A DNA stretch of 64,000 nucleotides from the NCBI GenBank assembly GCA_963634745.1, contig CAVHCX010000011.1, positions 1 to 64,000 of the forward strand, read 5' to 3'. Shown in pieces: positions 17,552 through 25,784 of this stretch (position 1 is its first letter; each line of letters starts with the position of its first letter). Source of the DNA: CAKRJP01 sp963634745. Lineage in GTDB: Bacteria; Bacillota; Clostridia; Lachnospirales; Lachnospiraceae. A model generated the notes under the pieces. The model was not told the DNA's origin. It saw nothing but the letters and a program-made list of their open reading frames with translations, and did no database searches. The position numbers and the translations under genes are program-made.

Positions 17552-19993
17552 TTATTTTTCCAAAGCCACAAGTGCTTTTGCAAAGAGCCCCTTGCCATCC
17601 TTTTCCCAGGCTTCTACTACAAGATCTCCACTTCCATCTGCCTGCACCACTGCAAGCGCTTCTCCCCAGTAGGTATCGGTCTCATCGGCGCAATATCCGA
17701 TCTCATTATAAGGGCATCCGTTTCCCAGTCCCAGAAGCTTTCCGCCTCTTACCTTAACCTTTAGAATTCCCCTCTTTAAGGGCTTTAAGATTCCTGCTTC
17801 ATCTGTATATTTCAGACGGATATAGGCCAAATGATTTTCTCTTACCCTTGTCTCTTCCGGGATTGCCTGCAGAAGGGTCTCATGCCCTGCCGTATAAAGG
17901 GTATAGCCGGAAATTTCTTTTCCGCTTTCATCATAGGCGATTGCCTTGATCTTGCCCGGCTGGTAGGTCGTCTTAAATTTTGTAGCACAGCGATTCTTTA
18001 GTAAATTGCTTCCCACAATATGTCCGTTCACAAAAAGATCCACCCTATAAGCTCTGACATAAACTTCCACCTCAGCGGTCTTTCCCTCACAGCCTTCAAA
18101 GGTCCAAGATTCTATAGCATTGGTCATTTTCCAAGCAGAAGGAGAATGTTTTTCGCCGGTGTGGTTTACCGGGCGCACGGCAATTATAGGATGGTCAGTC
18201 AGTTCAAAGGCAGTCTTGGTATAACCTGCCTCAGCCAGGGGTTTTCCCGTCAAATCAATTCTACCGCTTCCTGCCGTGATCCATCCCGGGCCATGCTCGA
18301 ATTCCGGGGCATAATCTTTATATTCCCAGGAACCAACTCCAACTTCTCCCAGATAGTCCATGCCGGCCCACACAAAATCTCCTACAATTCTAGGATTCTT
18401 CTTAGCCATCTCCCAGAAGCTATAGGCGTCATCGCAGAAGGTTTCGCTTCCAAGAATGAGGCGGTCCGGGTACTTCTTTAAATCATGCATATAGCGATTG
18501 ATTCCGTAATTGTATCCGGCAATATCCATATTTGCAAAGGCATCTCGGGTCTTTACATCACACCCATAGAAGGTTGCCCCTGTCTTCATAAACCCACTGC
18601 CCATCAGGCCTGCTAAGTCATTAAAAAATTGACTGCCGACAGCTTTCTTTTTCTTTTGTGTCTTGGCTTTCTCAGCCTGCTCCACTTCCTTCTTCGCCTT
18701 CTTATCACTGTAAACTCCCAAGCCAACGGAACTTAAGAAGTTAAAGAAAATATTGATTCCGCAGGAAACCGGTCTGGTCGCATCCAGGCTATGAAGATAG
18801 TCTGTCATCTTTCCTGTTAAGCGAATTCCTTTTTTCTGAGCTGTCTCAGAGACCTCATTCCCGGTGGAGTACAGAATAACCGAAGGATGATTGTAATCCT
18901 TTTCCACCATATCTTTTAAATCCTGCCGCCACCAGTCTTTAAAATAATTCACATAATCATACTCTGTCTTGTGAATGTACCATACGTCCACAAACTCATC
19001 CATCACCAAAACCCCCTGGCGATCGCAGGCCTCAAGCAGGGCCTTGGAACAAGGATTGTGGGCAGATCGGATGGCATTGTAGCCATTTTCTTTAAGGATT
19101 CGGATTTTGCGGGCTTCTGCATCCGGATAGCAGCAGGCTCCAAGAATTCCATTATCATGATGAATGCAGGCACCTCTTAGGATGACGCGCTCCCCGTTGA
19201 CAGAGATTCCCTGCTCCTGATCCCATTTTAACTTGCGAATTCCAAAGGTTACCTCTTCTACATCAACTTCCTGGTTATCTGCCGTAAAGCTTACCAAAAG
19301 GCAATACAGGTTGGGACTGTCCGGGCTCCAAAGCTTCGCCTCCGGGACCTTCATCTCCAGGGTAATCTTTCCCTTGGTTTCCACATTTGCACTCAGCACT
19401 TTTGCACTCAGCTTGAAACTTGTGCTGTCAGATTCTAAAATTTCTACTTTAAGCCCACCGGCTCCCTTCGTATCTACATCCACCTCGATGACCGCAGGAT
19501 CTATACTGATCGTGCGGACACGGATTCCATTTCTTATAATATGCTGCTTAGGCTCCACATACATCCAGACCGGCCGATAGATTCCCGCCCCGGAATACCA
19601 GCGGCTGTTGGGCTGGTCTGCATTATGAGCAATCACCTGAATCTTGTTAAGGGCCCCATACTTAAGATAGGCATTGGCATCTACATAAAAATTCGTATAT
19701 CCATAGGGACGATATGCCGCCCTCTGCCCATTTAAATAAACCTCCGCATTGTGGTAGACGCCCTCGAATTCGAAACTTATCTCTTTCTTCGAAAACTCTT
19801 CCGGCACTTCGAATTCTTTTTCATAGAGATAATCATAGCCTTCAAACCATCCCGTGTTGATTCCCCCCGCACTATCCGCGCTTCGCTTCTCTCCAATCAT
19901 AGCGTCATGAGGGATGGTCACCTCTTTTTTCTCCTCTTCTTTCCCTATCCGACAATAGGTCCATCCGGAATTAAAATCCAACTTCTTCATCAT
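17552..19993 (-). CDS. Glycoside hydrolase family 2 enzyme (beta-galactosidase type)
   Basis: An 813-aa GH2 protein: sugar-binding jelly-roll domain (about 30-190), immunoglobulin-like domain (about 190-270), TIM barrel (about 280-580) and C-terminal beta domains. The acid/base is Glu in STGNEVSE (about 380) and the nucleophile Glu in LGSETFCD (about 517). It has no signal peptide. AGGAAGGA selects the ATG at 19993, 10 codons into the open frame. An unusual basic, Lys-rich insert (KKAKKEVEQAEKAKTQKKKK, about 430-450) interrupts the barrel. It is a single-gene transcript carrying the same promoter element as the GH78 operon. Beta-galactosidase is likely; beta-glucuronidase is not excluded. Confidence 0.9.
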   Translation of the reverse strand: MMKKLDFNSGWTYCRIGKEEEKKEVTIPHDAMIGEKRSADSAGGINTGWFEGYDYLYEKEFEVPEEFSKKEISFEFEGVYHNAEVYLNGQRAAYRPYGYTNFYVDANAYLKYGALNKIQVIAHNADQPNSRWYSGAGIYRPVWMYVEPKQHIIRNGIRVRTISIDPAVIEVDVDTKGAGGLKVEILESDSTSFKLSAKVLSANVETKGKITLEMKVPEAKLWSPDSPNLYCLLVSFTADNQEVDVEEVTFGIRKLKWDQEQGISVNGERVILRGACIHHDNGILGACCYPDAEARKIRILKENGYNAIRSAHNPCSKALLEACDRQGVLVMDEFVDVWYIHKTEYDYVNYFKDWWRQDLKDMVEKDYNHPSVILYSTGNEVSETAQKKGIRLTGKMTDYLHSLDATRPVSCGINIFFNFLSSVGLGVYSDKKAKKEVEQAEKAKTQKKKKAVGSQFFNDLAGLMGSGFMKTGATFYGCDVKTRDAFANMDIAGYNYGINRYMHDLKKYPDRLILGSETFCDDAYSFWEMAKKNPRIVGDFVWAGMDYLGEVGVGSWEYKDYAPEFEHGPGWITAGSGRIDLTGKPLAEAGYTKTAFELTDHPIIAVRPVNHTGEKHSPSAWKMTNAIESWTFEGCEGKTAEVEVYVRAYRVDLFVNGHIVGSNLLKNRCATKFKTTYQPGKIKAIAYDESGKEISGYTLYTAGHETLLQAIPEETRVRENHLAYIRLKYTDEAGILKPLKRGILKVKVRGGKLLGLGNGCPYNEIGYCADETDTYWGEALAVVQADGSGDLVVEAWEKDGKGLFAKALVALEK

Positions 19994-20063
19994 GCTTTCC
20001 TTCCTCGTTAAAATTTCAGACATACCGTCTTGCTTCTTAGGTCAAATTCACTTCTATTTCTCT

Positions 20064-20092
20064 ATTATAAGCATAGCACAAAGTAAATTGTA
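20064..20092 (-). promoter_or_regulatory. Promoter of the GH2 gene
   Basis: TACAAT and TATAAT are separated by 17 bp, about 70 bp before the GH2 start. The weak -35 next to the shared 31-bp element fits activator-dependent transcription. Confidence 0.65.
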
Positions 20093-20118
20093 CCGCTAAA
20101 AATACACGCAAACAGTCT
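20088..20118 (-). promoter_or_regulatory. Candidate activator site upstream of the GH2 gene, twin of 17263-17293
   Basis: Identical to the GH78 element at 27 of 31 bases and placed directly against or overlapping the -35. On the minus strand the half-sites are ACTGTTTGC and GCGGTACAA. Confidence 0.7.
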
Positions 20119-20162
20119 TTTTCTTGGCGCAAAAGGTTTCTTTCTCGCAAGATCATAGCAAG

Positions 20163-20192
20163 AAAAAAGGAGGGCGCTTCCGTCCTCCTTTG
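20163..20192 (-). terminator. Terminator after the DUF6198 gene
   Basis: AAAGGAGGACG/CGCCCTCCTTT stem followed by TTTTTT on the minus strand, 35 bp after the stop. Confidence 0.8.
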
Positions 20193-20226
20193 CAAAATTG
20201 CTTCTTCTATTGTGCACTTTCTTGTG

Positions 20227-20910
20227 TTATGCAGCTTGTGTCATGAAAGATACAAATCTCACATGCTCATCCATCTTTTCACCAATCATTCCAATGACCT
20301 TGCCCATGGTAAATGCGGCAAGAATCGTCCCGATCCCCAATCCGTCTAAATGTCCGAGAACGATACAGGTCATAAGACCCGTAACCGCAAGACTAGTCAC
20401 ATCAAAACCGATTTTAATCTTAGAATATTTAACCTTTGTAATATCCGACAATTCTCTTGGGAAAAGATCGGTAGGAATAATCGGCAGGCCGCAGCGATTA
20501 GAAAGAGCGATCCCTATACATACCAAGAGATAACTAATTATAAAATAAAGCACTCGGTAACCAATACCTGTAGGAAGAATACCGATCCACATTTCGTTTA
20601 CATCCAGCATCTCGCTAAAAGCAAATCCTACAACAAAACTAAATAAATACTGGGGAACAAATTTCTTCCGCATGATCATCAAAGACAAAATCAAGAGTCC
20701 CTGGAAGATATAGGTCCAGGTTCCAAGAGAAACTCTCGTAAATACTTCCGAAAAAGCATAAGGAACACTTGAGATCGCCGAGATTCCCGAGCCGGAATAC
20801 AGCATCAAAACCACTCCCAAGCTATTCATCAAGACAACTAATAATAAGGCCAGCTCCCCCCTAAGGACCGGCAACCGGCTTTCTTCTTGTTTTTCAACAT
20901 CCTCTGTCAC
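20227..20910 (-). CDS. YczE/YyaS/YitT-type membrane protein (DUF6198 family)
   Basis: A 227-aa protein with five or six hydrophobic helices and the family features SGISAISSVPYAFS near the first helix and GLPIIPTDLFPREL in the middle. The function of this family is not known. The longest frame begins at 20961, but AGGAGGGG sits 7 nt before a GTG at 20910 and no such site precedes the upstream ATGs, so I chose the GTG start. It stands alone, with its own terminator; about 1 kb of repeats lies upstream. Confidence 0.8.
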   Translation of the reverse strand: MTEDVEKQEESRLPVLRGELALLLVVLMNSLGVVLMLYSGSGISAISSVPYAFSEVFTRVSLGTWTYIFQGLLILSLMIMRKKFVPQYLFSFVVGFAFSEMLDVNEMWIGILPTGIGYRVLYFIISYLLVCIGIALSNRCGLPIIPTDLFPRELSDITKVKYSKIKIGFDVTSLAVTGLMTCIVLGHLDGLGIGTILAAFTMGKVIGMIGEKMDEHVRFVSFMTQAA

Positions 20911-21011
20911 TTTCAAACCCCTCCTAGCATAAGCTAATTTTGTAGACTTCATTTTTTCCACATCACATCATACGCCTAATGGAAGCGCAAAGCAATAGTA
21001 TTTAGCATTTG

Positions 21012-21277
21012 TTATACAGGACGTCAAGGGCCGTGCTGCAGGTATGGGATATGCCACAAAAACGTGCTTCGCTTCCTACTTGCTGCAGCCGGCCTTGCCA
21101 TACAAGCTATCGACGTACGTACTGCAGCTATGAGATGTGTCGCAAAAACACGCTTCGCTTCCTACTCACTGCAGCCGGCCTTGCCATACAAGCTATCGAC
21201 GTACGTACTGCAGCTATGAGATGTGTCGCAAAAACACGCTTCGCTTCCTACTCACTGCAGCCGGCTGATTCGCGAAG
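21012..21277. repeat. Tandem repeat of a palindrome arm, period 87 bp
   Basis: Units begin at 21105 and 21192 and are identical over their first 74 bases, from GCTATCGACG to GCAGCCGGC. A diverged unit lies before them (about 21018-21104), with CTGCAGGTATGGGATATG in place of CTGCAGCTATGAGATGTG. Each unit is one outer arm of the palindromic element at 21185-21427. Confidence 0.85.
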
Positions 21278-21427
21278 ACTACAGCAAACTCGCGCTTTGC
21301 GCTCACTCAGGGCTAAAGCCCTTCGGCCCTCCGGGCACAATGCTTTCGTCTTCGCTGCCGGCTGCAGCTCCTAACGGAAGCTCCGCTATCGTTTTTGCGA
21401 CACAACTCATAGCTACAGTACTGTATG
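21185..21427. repeat. Long palindromic repeat element, copy A
   Basis: About 243 bp that fold back on themselves. The ends CATACA...TGTATG, then CAGCTATGAG/CTCATAGCT, then CAAAAAC/GTTTTTG, then GCAGCCGG/CCGGCTGC pair in order. The GC-rich core holds nested stems, among them GGGCTAAAGCCC and GGCCCTCCGGGC. The core is in the reverse orientation to copies B (21742) and C (53005). No credible gene lies inside; open frames here are by-products of the repeat. Confidence 0.85.
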
Positions 21428-21480
21428 TTAGATGCTGTCCGCCAAAATGCCGGTGGGCGAGTGAAAGCTTCGCAATTACC

Positions 21481-21628
21481 TTTTGCGACACATCCCATAC
21501 CTGCAGCACTACATACTTGATGCTGTATGACAAAAACAGCCAAGGAAGAATCTCGTGTAATCTTCGCTATCTCCTTTTGCAACATATCACATACCTGCAA
21601 TACTATACATTTGATGCTATATGACAAA
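21481..21628. repeat. Two direct copies of a lone 55-bp palindrome arm
   Basis: 21481-21535 and 21574-21628 match at about 45 of 55 positions; both run from TTTTGC through CATACCTGCA to GATGCT and ATGACAAAA. They resemble outer arms of copies A and B without a core, as if decayed elements. Confidence 0.7.
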
Positions 21629-21665
21629 ATCCCAAGTCCATGTAAGGACCCGGGATCTTTTTTTC
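21629..21665 (+). terminator. Terminator-like hairpin facing the plus strand
   Basis: ATCCC..GTCC/GGAC..GGGAT stem followed by TCTTTTTTTT. No plus-strand gene precedes it, so what it would end is unclear. Confidence 0.5.
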
Positions 21666-21741
21666 GCAGCCAAAGCATAGACTGCTAACATCATATTTTC
21701 CGATATTTTCATTATTTTTCTAGAGGAATGTCCGTCTTTTT

Positions 21742-22000
21742 CATACGGCATTAAGCGCACAGTACTGCAGGTATGTGATATATCACAAAAACGATTGCGT
21801 TGCTTCCGTTAGGAGCTGCTGGCCGGCTGCGAAGACGTTAGCTTTGTGCCCGGAGGGCCGAAGGGCTTTAGCCCTGAGTGAGCGCGTAGCGCGAGTTTGC
21901 TATAGTCTTCGCGAATCAGCCGGGCTGCAGCGAGTAGGAAGCAACGCATGTTTTTGAGATATATCACATACCTGCAGTACGTCCCTTAACAGCCTGTATG
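21742..22000. repeat. Long palindromic repeat element, copy B
   Basis: About 259 bp, ending 16 bp beyond the stop of the MetE-like gene. Left arm CATACGGCATTAAG..GTACTGCAGGTATGTGATAT pairs with ATATCACATACCTGCAGTAC..GCCTGTATG. The inner arms GCGTTGCTTCC/GGAAGCAACGC and CGAAGAC/GTCTTCG also pair. The core TGTGCCCGGAGGGCCGAAGG is shared with copies A and C. Confidence 0.88.
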
Positions 22001-22016
22001 AAAAAGCATTAAATTT

Positions 22017-23132
22017 TTATTTCCAAACTTCTTCTGCGATTTCTTTTACGAGTTTGAGTTTTGCCCACTGTTCTTCCTCTGTTAGCTTATTTCCGATTTC
22101 GCAGGATGCGAATCCGCACTGTGGGCTTAAGCATAATCTTTCTAGCGGCACGTATTTTGCTGCTTCATGGATTCTCTTAATGATGGTTTCTTTGTCTTCA
22201 AGTTTTGGTGACTTTGTGGTGATGAGTCCTAATACGACGATCTTATCTTCTGATACCTTTTTCAAAGGTTCAAATCCGCCGGAGCGCTCATCATCATACT
22301 CTAATAAAAGTGCATCTACATTTTCTTTTGCAAATACATAATCTGCTACGGAATCATAGGCTCCCTTATTAAAGAATGTAGAATGGTAATTTCCTCTGCA
22401 GATATGAGAAGTGATGACCATGTCTTCCGGTTTTCCTTCAAGGGCAAGGTTGTTGACCTTGAGAAGATTTGCTTTCACTTCCTCCAGGTCTGAGCCAAGG
22501 GACTTGTATCTAAGCTTGGCAGCTTCTCCTACGATGGCCCCCCAGGTGCAATCATCAAGCTGAAGATTTCTGCATCCGGCATCGTAAAACTGTTTAATTA
22601 CATCTCTGTAAGTGGCTGCAATATCCTGGATCAATTCCTCATCTGTAGCATAAAATTTTCTGGTTGTTTCAATATTATTTGGAACAATAAACTGCTGGAA
22701 GGTCTGAGCAGGAGCCGGGATTGTATATTTTGCTACTGTATTTTCATCCTCAAACTGCTTAAGGAATTTAAAATATTCTACAAATGGATGAGCCTTTGCA
22801 CGGATTTTTCCTACAAGATAGGTATCGTCCAGTCTTGCTAGCTCTGCGTCGAAGGCCACACCATTTCCTGTATCCTCGTGTGCTACGCCCTCAAATCCCC
22901 ACATAAAATCAAGATGCCAAAAGCTTCTTCTAAACTCGCCGTCTGTGATCACATGGTAGCCCAGCTCTTTTTGCTTTGCAACTAACTTGGTGATCTCGTC
23001 ATTTACAACTTTGTCATATTCTGCTTTCTCGATATTTCCTGCCTTGTAAGCTTCTTTTGCATCTTTCAGTGCCTGTGGTCTTAAAAAGCTTCCTACATAG
23101 TCATATTTAAATGGTGTTTTTAATGTACTCAT
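22017..23132 (-). CDS. MetE C-terminal-domain-like methyltransferase (YxjG/YxjH type)
   Basis: A 371-aa TIM-barrel protein of the cobalamin-independent methionine synthase superfamily, but with the single catalytic barrel only, as in Bacillus YxjG. Zinc ligands are visible as His and Cys in TSHICRGNYHS (about residue 240) and Cys in LSPQCGFAS (about 335), with LDDCTWG in between. It probably transfers a methyl group to a thiol such as homocysteine; the methyl donor is uncertain. AGAGGGAAA precedes the ATG. It follows the LysR gene by 92 bp, with a strong hairpin between, so it may be separately expressed. No S-box was seen upstream. Confidence 0.85.
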   Translation of the reverse strand: MSTLKTPFKYDYVGSFLRPQALKDAKEAYKAGNIEKAEYDKVVNDEITKLVAKQKELGYHVITDGEFRRSFWHLDFMWGFEGVAHEDTGNGVAFDAELARLDDTYLVGKIRAKAHPFVEYFKFLKQFEDENTVAKYTIPAPAQTFQQFIVPNNIETTRKFYATDEELIQDIAATYRDVIKQFYDAGCRNLQLDDCTWGAIVGEAAKLRYKSLGSDLEEVKANLLKVNNLALEGKPEDMVITSHICRGNYHSTFFNKGAYDSVADYVFAKENVDALLLEYDDERSGGFEPLKKVSEDKIVVLGLITTKSPKLEDKETIIKRIHEAAKYVPLERLCLSPQCGFASCEIGNKLTEEEQWAKLKLVKEIAEEVWK

Positions 23133-23211
23133 TATAAATTTCCCTCTCTCTTTTTAGTTTTAGGAAATTATATTACATAACAACTTGTTTGAAAAATACT
23201 TTAAAACATAG

Positions 23212-23240
23212 TTCCTCCATAGTTTTAAACTATGGAGGAA
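23212..23240 (-). terminator. 29-bp perfect palindrome overlapping the LysR gene stop
   Basis: TTCCTCCATAGTTT-T-AAACTATGGAGGAA is a perfect 14+1+14 palindrome that contains the LysR stop codon at 23225-23227. On the minus strand it is followed by CTATGTTTTAAAG, so it may be a terminator. It could also be an operator for the MetE-like gene. Confidence 0.5.
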
Positions 23241-24130
23241 TATTTCTTCAAGGCTTCTATATAGGTATTGGCATAGCGAGACAGCAATACATTTTTCTTT
23301 TTTATAAGTCCGATGTGCATGTCACAGTCCATCTCCAAGGGCCTTGCAATGATATTTTCCCCATTGATCTCTTTATCGATGACCCCGGAACTTACGGTAA
23401 ACCCATTCAGCCCGATTGCCAGATTAAATAGGGTGGCCCGGTCTCGCACCTGAATGCTCTTTGGCATGTCTAGGACACTTAAAAATTCCTCGCTGAAGTA
23501 AAAGGAATTTCTCTCCCCCTGCTCATAGACCAGATAGGGATAGGGCTTTAGATCCTGCAAGCTTACCATTTCTTTGTCCGCCAGTGGATGGTCTTTATTA
23601 ATGAATACATGGGGAGATGCCTGAAAAATTTCCTCAAATATCAGGTCGTTTTTCTTAAACATCTTTCTTAAAACTTCTTCATTATTCTTATTTAAATATA
23701 AAACCCCCAGTTCACTGTTCCCCTTGGCAACGTCATCTATAATCTCCCCGGTCTGGGTTTCTCTTAGGGTAAAGTTGTATTCCTTGGCATCGTACTGCTT
23801 TACCAACTCTACAAAGGCATTGACCGCGAAGGAATAGTGCTGGCAGGAAATGGAGAATTTAGGCTTTCTATTGCTTTCCGTACAAAAGCGGTCCTTCATA
23901 ATCTCTGCCTGCTCCAGGAGATTTCTGGCGTAGGACAAGAGCTCTTCCCCCTCTTTTGTAATGGAGATGCCCTTATTGGATCGCACAAAGGCTTTCACTC
24001 CCATTTCCTCTTCCAGGCCATGGATGGCTGTACTTAGGCTTGGCTGTGATATATATAATTTTTCTGCTGCAGCCGTTATATTTTTGCATTCCGCAACAGT
24101 TACCAGATATTTTAATTGCTGAAGTGTCAT
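23225..24130 (-). CDS. LysR-family transcriptional regulator
   Basis: A 301-aa regulator. The N-terminal winged helix-turn-helix is MTLQQLKYLVTVAECKNITA with AAEKLYISQPSLSTAIHGLE, and the effector domain (about 90-295) has the periplasmic-binding-like fold. It lies 8 bp after the bicupin gene and 92 bp before the MetE-like gene on the same strand, which suggests it controls one or both, perhaps in response to a sulfur or methyl compound. LysR proteins usually sit divergent from their targets; the co-directional placement is less usual. The effector is unknown. Confidence 0.93.
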   Translation of the reverse strand: MTLQQLKYLVTVAECKNITAAAEKLYISQPSLSTAIHGLEEEMGVKAFVRSNKGISITKEGEELLSYARNLLEQAEIMKDRFCTESNRKPKFSISCQHYSFAVNAFVELVKQYDAKEYNFTLRETQTGEIIDDVAKGNSELGVLYLNKNNEEVLRKMFKKNDLIFEEIFQASPHVFINKDHPLADKEMVSLQDLKPYPYLVYEQGERNSFYFSEEFLSVLDMPKSIQVRDRATLFNLAIGLNGFTVSSGVIDKEINGENIIARPLEMDCDMHIGLIKKKNVLLSRYANTYIEALKKYSSIV

Positions 24131-24138
24131 AATCTTTT

Positions 24139-24792
24139 TTACTCTAAGGTAAGAAGAAGGGCCATCTTAAACTTTTTTGTTGCTTTTACGGAATGCAAGC
24201 CTCCCTTTGCAAAGTGGAAGTTCTCTCCTGCCTTAATCGGATGCTCCTCTCCTTCGTAACCGATCACGCCCTCTCCGTCTAGGGCAAATATAATCGCCTC
24301 TCCCGGGGCTGCATGCTCTGAAAGACCGGTTCCTTCATCAAATGCCATCACAACAAATTTCATCTTATCGTTGTGGACCACATCCATATTTACAATCTCG
24401 CCCTCCCCATAAGGTACTAACTCTGCTAATTTAAATACTTCTCCTGCTTTGATTGATTTGTTCATACTATCATCCTTTCTTACAGATACTTCTGTATATA
24501 CTGTGCCTTTAGAAGTTGCCATTCCCATAGGCGTGTCCGTCAGGGTCAGGACACTGTCCCCTGCTTCTAATTTTTTCAGGAAGCCTTCTCTCCCATAGAC
24601 TTCCAGGTTTCCCTCGGCAACTATGAGCATTTTATAGTAGGGAAAGATTTCCGGGCTGATATCCGTATTCTCTGCCAGGGAAAAATAAGTAATATAATTC
24701 TTTCCGCTGTAAATCTCTTTTGAGATGGTACATCCAAAAACCGCCGGATGATCCTTTGCTATCGAAAATACCTCTCCTATCTTTTCTTTCAT
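24139..24792 (-). CDS. Bicupin protein
   Basis: A 217-aa protein with two cupin-type halves: the first around FPYYKMLIVAEGNLEVYG, the second around LSEHAAPGEAIIFALDGEG with HPIKAGENFHFAKGGLHSV. Metal-binding histidines are visible in the second half. No signal peptide. The ATG at 24792 follows GGGGG at a proper distance; the longer frame begins at a TTG inside a TATAAT box. It is the first gene before LysR. Such proteins bind metals or small ligands and can be isomerases or sensors; the substrate is not known. Confidence 0.8.
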   Translation of the reverse strand: MKEKIGEVFSIAKDHPAVFGCTISKEIYSGKNYITYFSLAENTDISPEIFPYYKMLIVAEGNLEVYGREGFLKKLEAGDSVLTLTDTPMGMATSKGTVYTEVSVRKDDSMNKSIKAGEVFKLAELVPYGEGEIVNMDVVHNDKMKFVVMAFDEGTGLSEHAAPGEAIIFALDGEGVIGYEGEEHPIKAGENFHFAKGGLHSVKATKKFKMALLLTLE

Positions 24793-24833
24793 ATAGCCCC
24801 CTCTTCCTGCATCTTTTTTGTCTTTCTCCATCA

Positions 24834-24862
24834 ATTATAGCAAATTTTCTCCTTGGCAAAAA
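24834..24862 (-). promoter_or_regulatory. Candidate promoter of the cupin-LysR operon
   Basis: A consensus TATAAT lies 42 bp before the chosen cupin start, with a weak TTTTTG 17 bp upstream of it. Confidence 0.5.
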
Positions 24863-24928
24863 CAATTTGTTGTTATTTTCAACAAAAATCAAGTCGAATT
24901 TTTGTTGATTGTTTTTGACTGAAAGTGA

Positions 24929-24957
24929 TTGATTATGACCATTCTACGTCGTATAAT
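24929..24957 (+). promoter_or_regulatory. Promoter of the fructose operon
   Basis: TTGATT and TATAAT with a 17-bp spacer, 69 bp before the DeoR-type regulator. Upstream and over the -35 are repeated TGATTG/TGACTG words (24904-24938), a possible binding site for the operon's own repressor. Confidence 0.65.
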
Positions 24958-25026
24958 CTAGACAACAGATGACCGAACTTGAACGGTTTCGAACAAAAAG
25001 CCATAAAATTGGATCAGGAGGGAACT

Positions 25027-25773
25027 ATGCTTTCAGAAGAAAGACAGGCAGTGATTTTAGAAATGCTGGAAAGCAAGGGATCCGTGGAAGGGACAGAGCT
25101 GATGGAGGCCTTAGACGCATCGGAATCCACCATTCGCAGGGATTTGACTGCGATGGATAAGGCCGGGCTTTTAATCAAGGTTCATGGCGGTGCAATTGCT
25201 AAGAAGAAGCAAAGCTACATCACAACCGAGCGGGATCTGGATCAAAAAAGAACTGAACACACAGAAGAAAAAAGGAAGATTGCATCCTATGCAGCAAGTC
25301 TTATTACCGATGATGACTTTGTATATATGGATGCCGGAACCACAACCGAGCTGATGATTGATTTCATTCAATGTCAGCAGGCAATCTTTGTAACAAATTC
25401 CATCAATAATGCAAGGCAGCTTTCCCAGAGAGGATTTAAGACCCTTCTTGTCGGAGGAGAATTTAAATCCATCACCGAAGCCATCGTTGGGGAAGAGGCC
25501 ATTGCCAATATTGAGAAATATAATTTCACAAAGGGATTTTTCGGCAGCAATGGCATAACAAAGAAGAATGGTTTCACCACCCCTGAGATGCGGGAGGCAA
25601 TGATCAAGAAGAGAGCCATGTTTTCTTCCAAGGATGTCTATGTACTGGCCGACAGCAGTAAATTCGGAAAGATTTCCCCGGTTTCTTTTGGAAGAGTTCA
25701 GTCCGCCCATATCATCACCGAAGCATGCCCCAAGGAATTTGAAGACCTGGACAACATTATTATCGCAGAATAG
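25027..25773 (+). CDS. fruR: DeoR-family repressor of the fructose operon
   Basis: A 248-aa DeoR regulator: N-terminal helix-turn-helix (MLSEERQAVILEMLESKGSV, then LDASESTIRRDLTAMDKAG and the KVHGGA motif) and a C-terminal phospho-sugar-sensing domain (YMDAGTTTELMI, VTNSINNARQL). CAGGAGGG precedes the ATG at 25027; the frame's earlier TTG lacks a site. It is first in fruR-fruK-fruA-HPr and most likely represses the operon until fructose-1-phosphate appears. The gene symbol rests on position beside fruK and fruA. Confidence 0.9.
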   Translation: MLSEERQAVILEMLESKGSVEGTELMEALDASESTIRRDLTAMDKAGLLIKVHGGAIAKKKQSYITTERDLDQKRTEHTEEKRKIASYAASLITDDDFVYMDAGTTTELMIDFIQCQQAIFVTNSINNARQLSQRGFKTLLVGGEFKSITEAIVGEEAIANIEKYNFTKGFFGSNGITKKNGFTTPEMREAMIKKRAMFSSKDVYVLADSSKFGKISPVSFGRVQSAHIITEACPKEFEDLDNIIIAE

Positions 25774-25784
25774 GAGAGAGGAAA

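Noticed and set aside
21012..21277. The regular repeats as a CRISPR array
   Set aside because: The repeats are contiguous with no spacers, the unit is 87 bp, and no cas gene is in the window.
21009..21957. Several overlapping open frames of 60-133 codons on both strands within the repeat region
   Set aside because: They follow the palindromic and tandem repeats, lack ribosome binding sites, and occur on both strands at the same place because the DNA is symmetric.
22017..23132. Full-length MetE or an S-box-controlled methionine gene
   Set aside because: Only the single catalytic barrel is present (371 aa against about 750), and no S-box-like leader was seen upstream.
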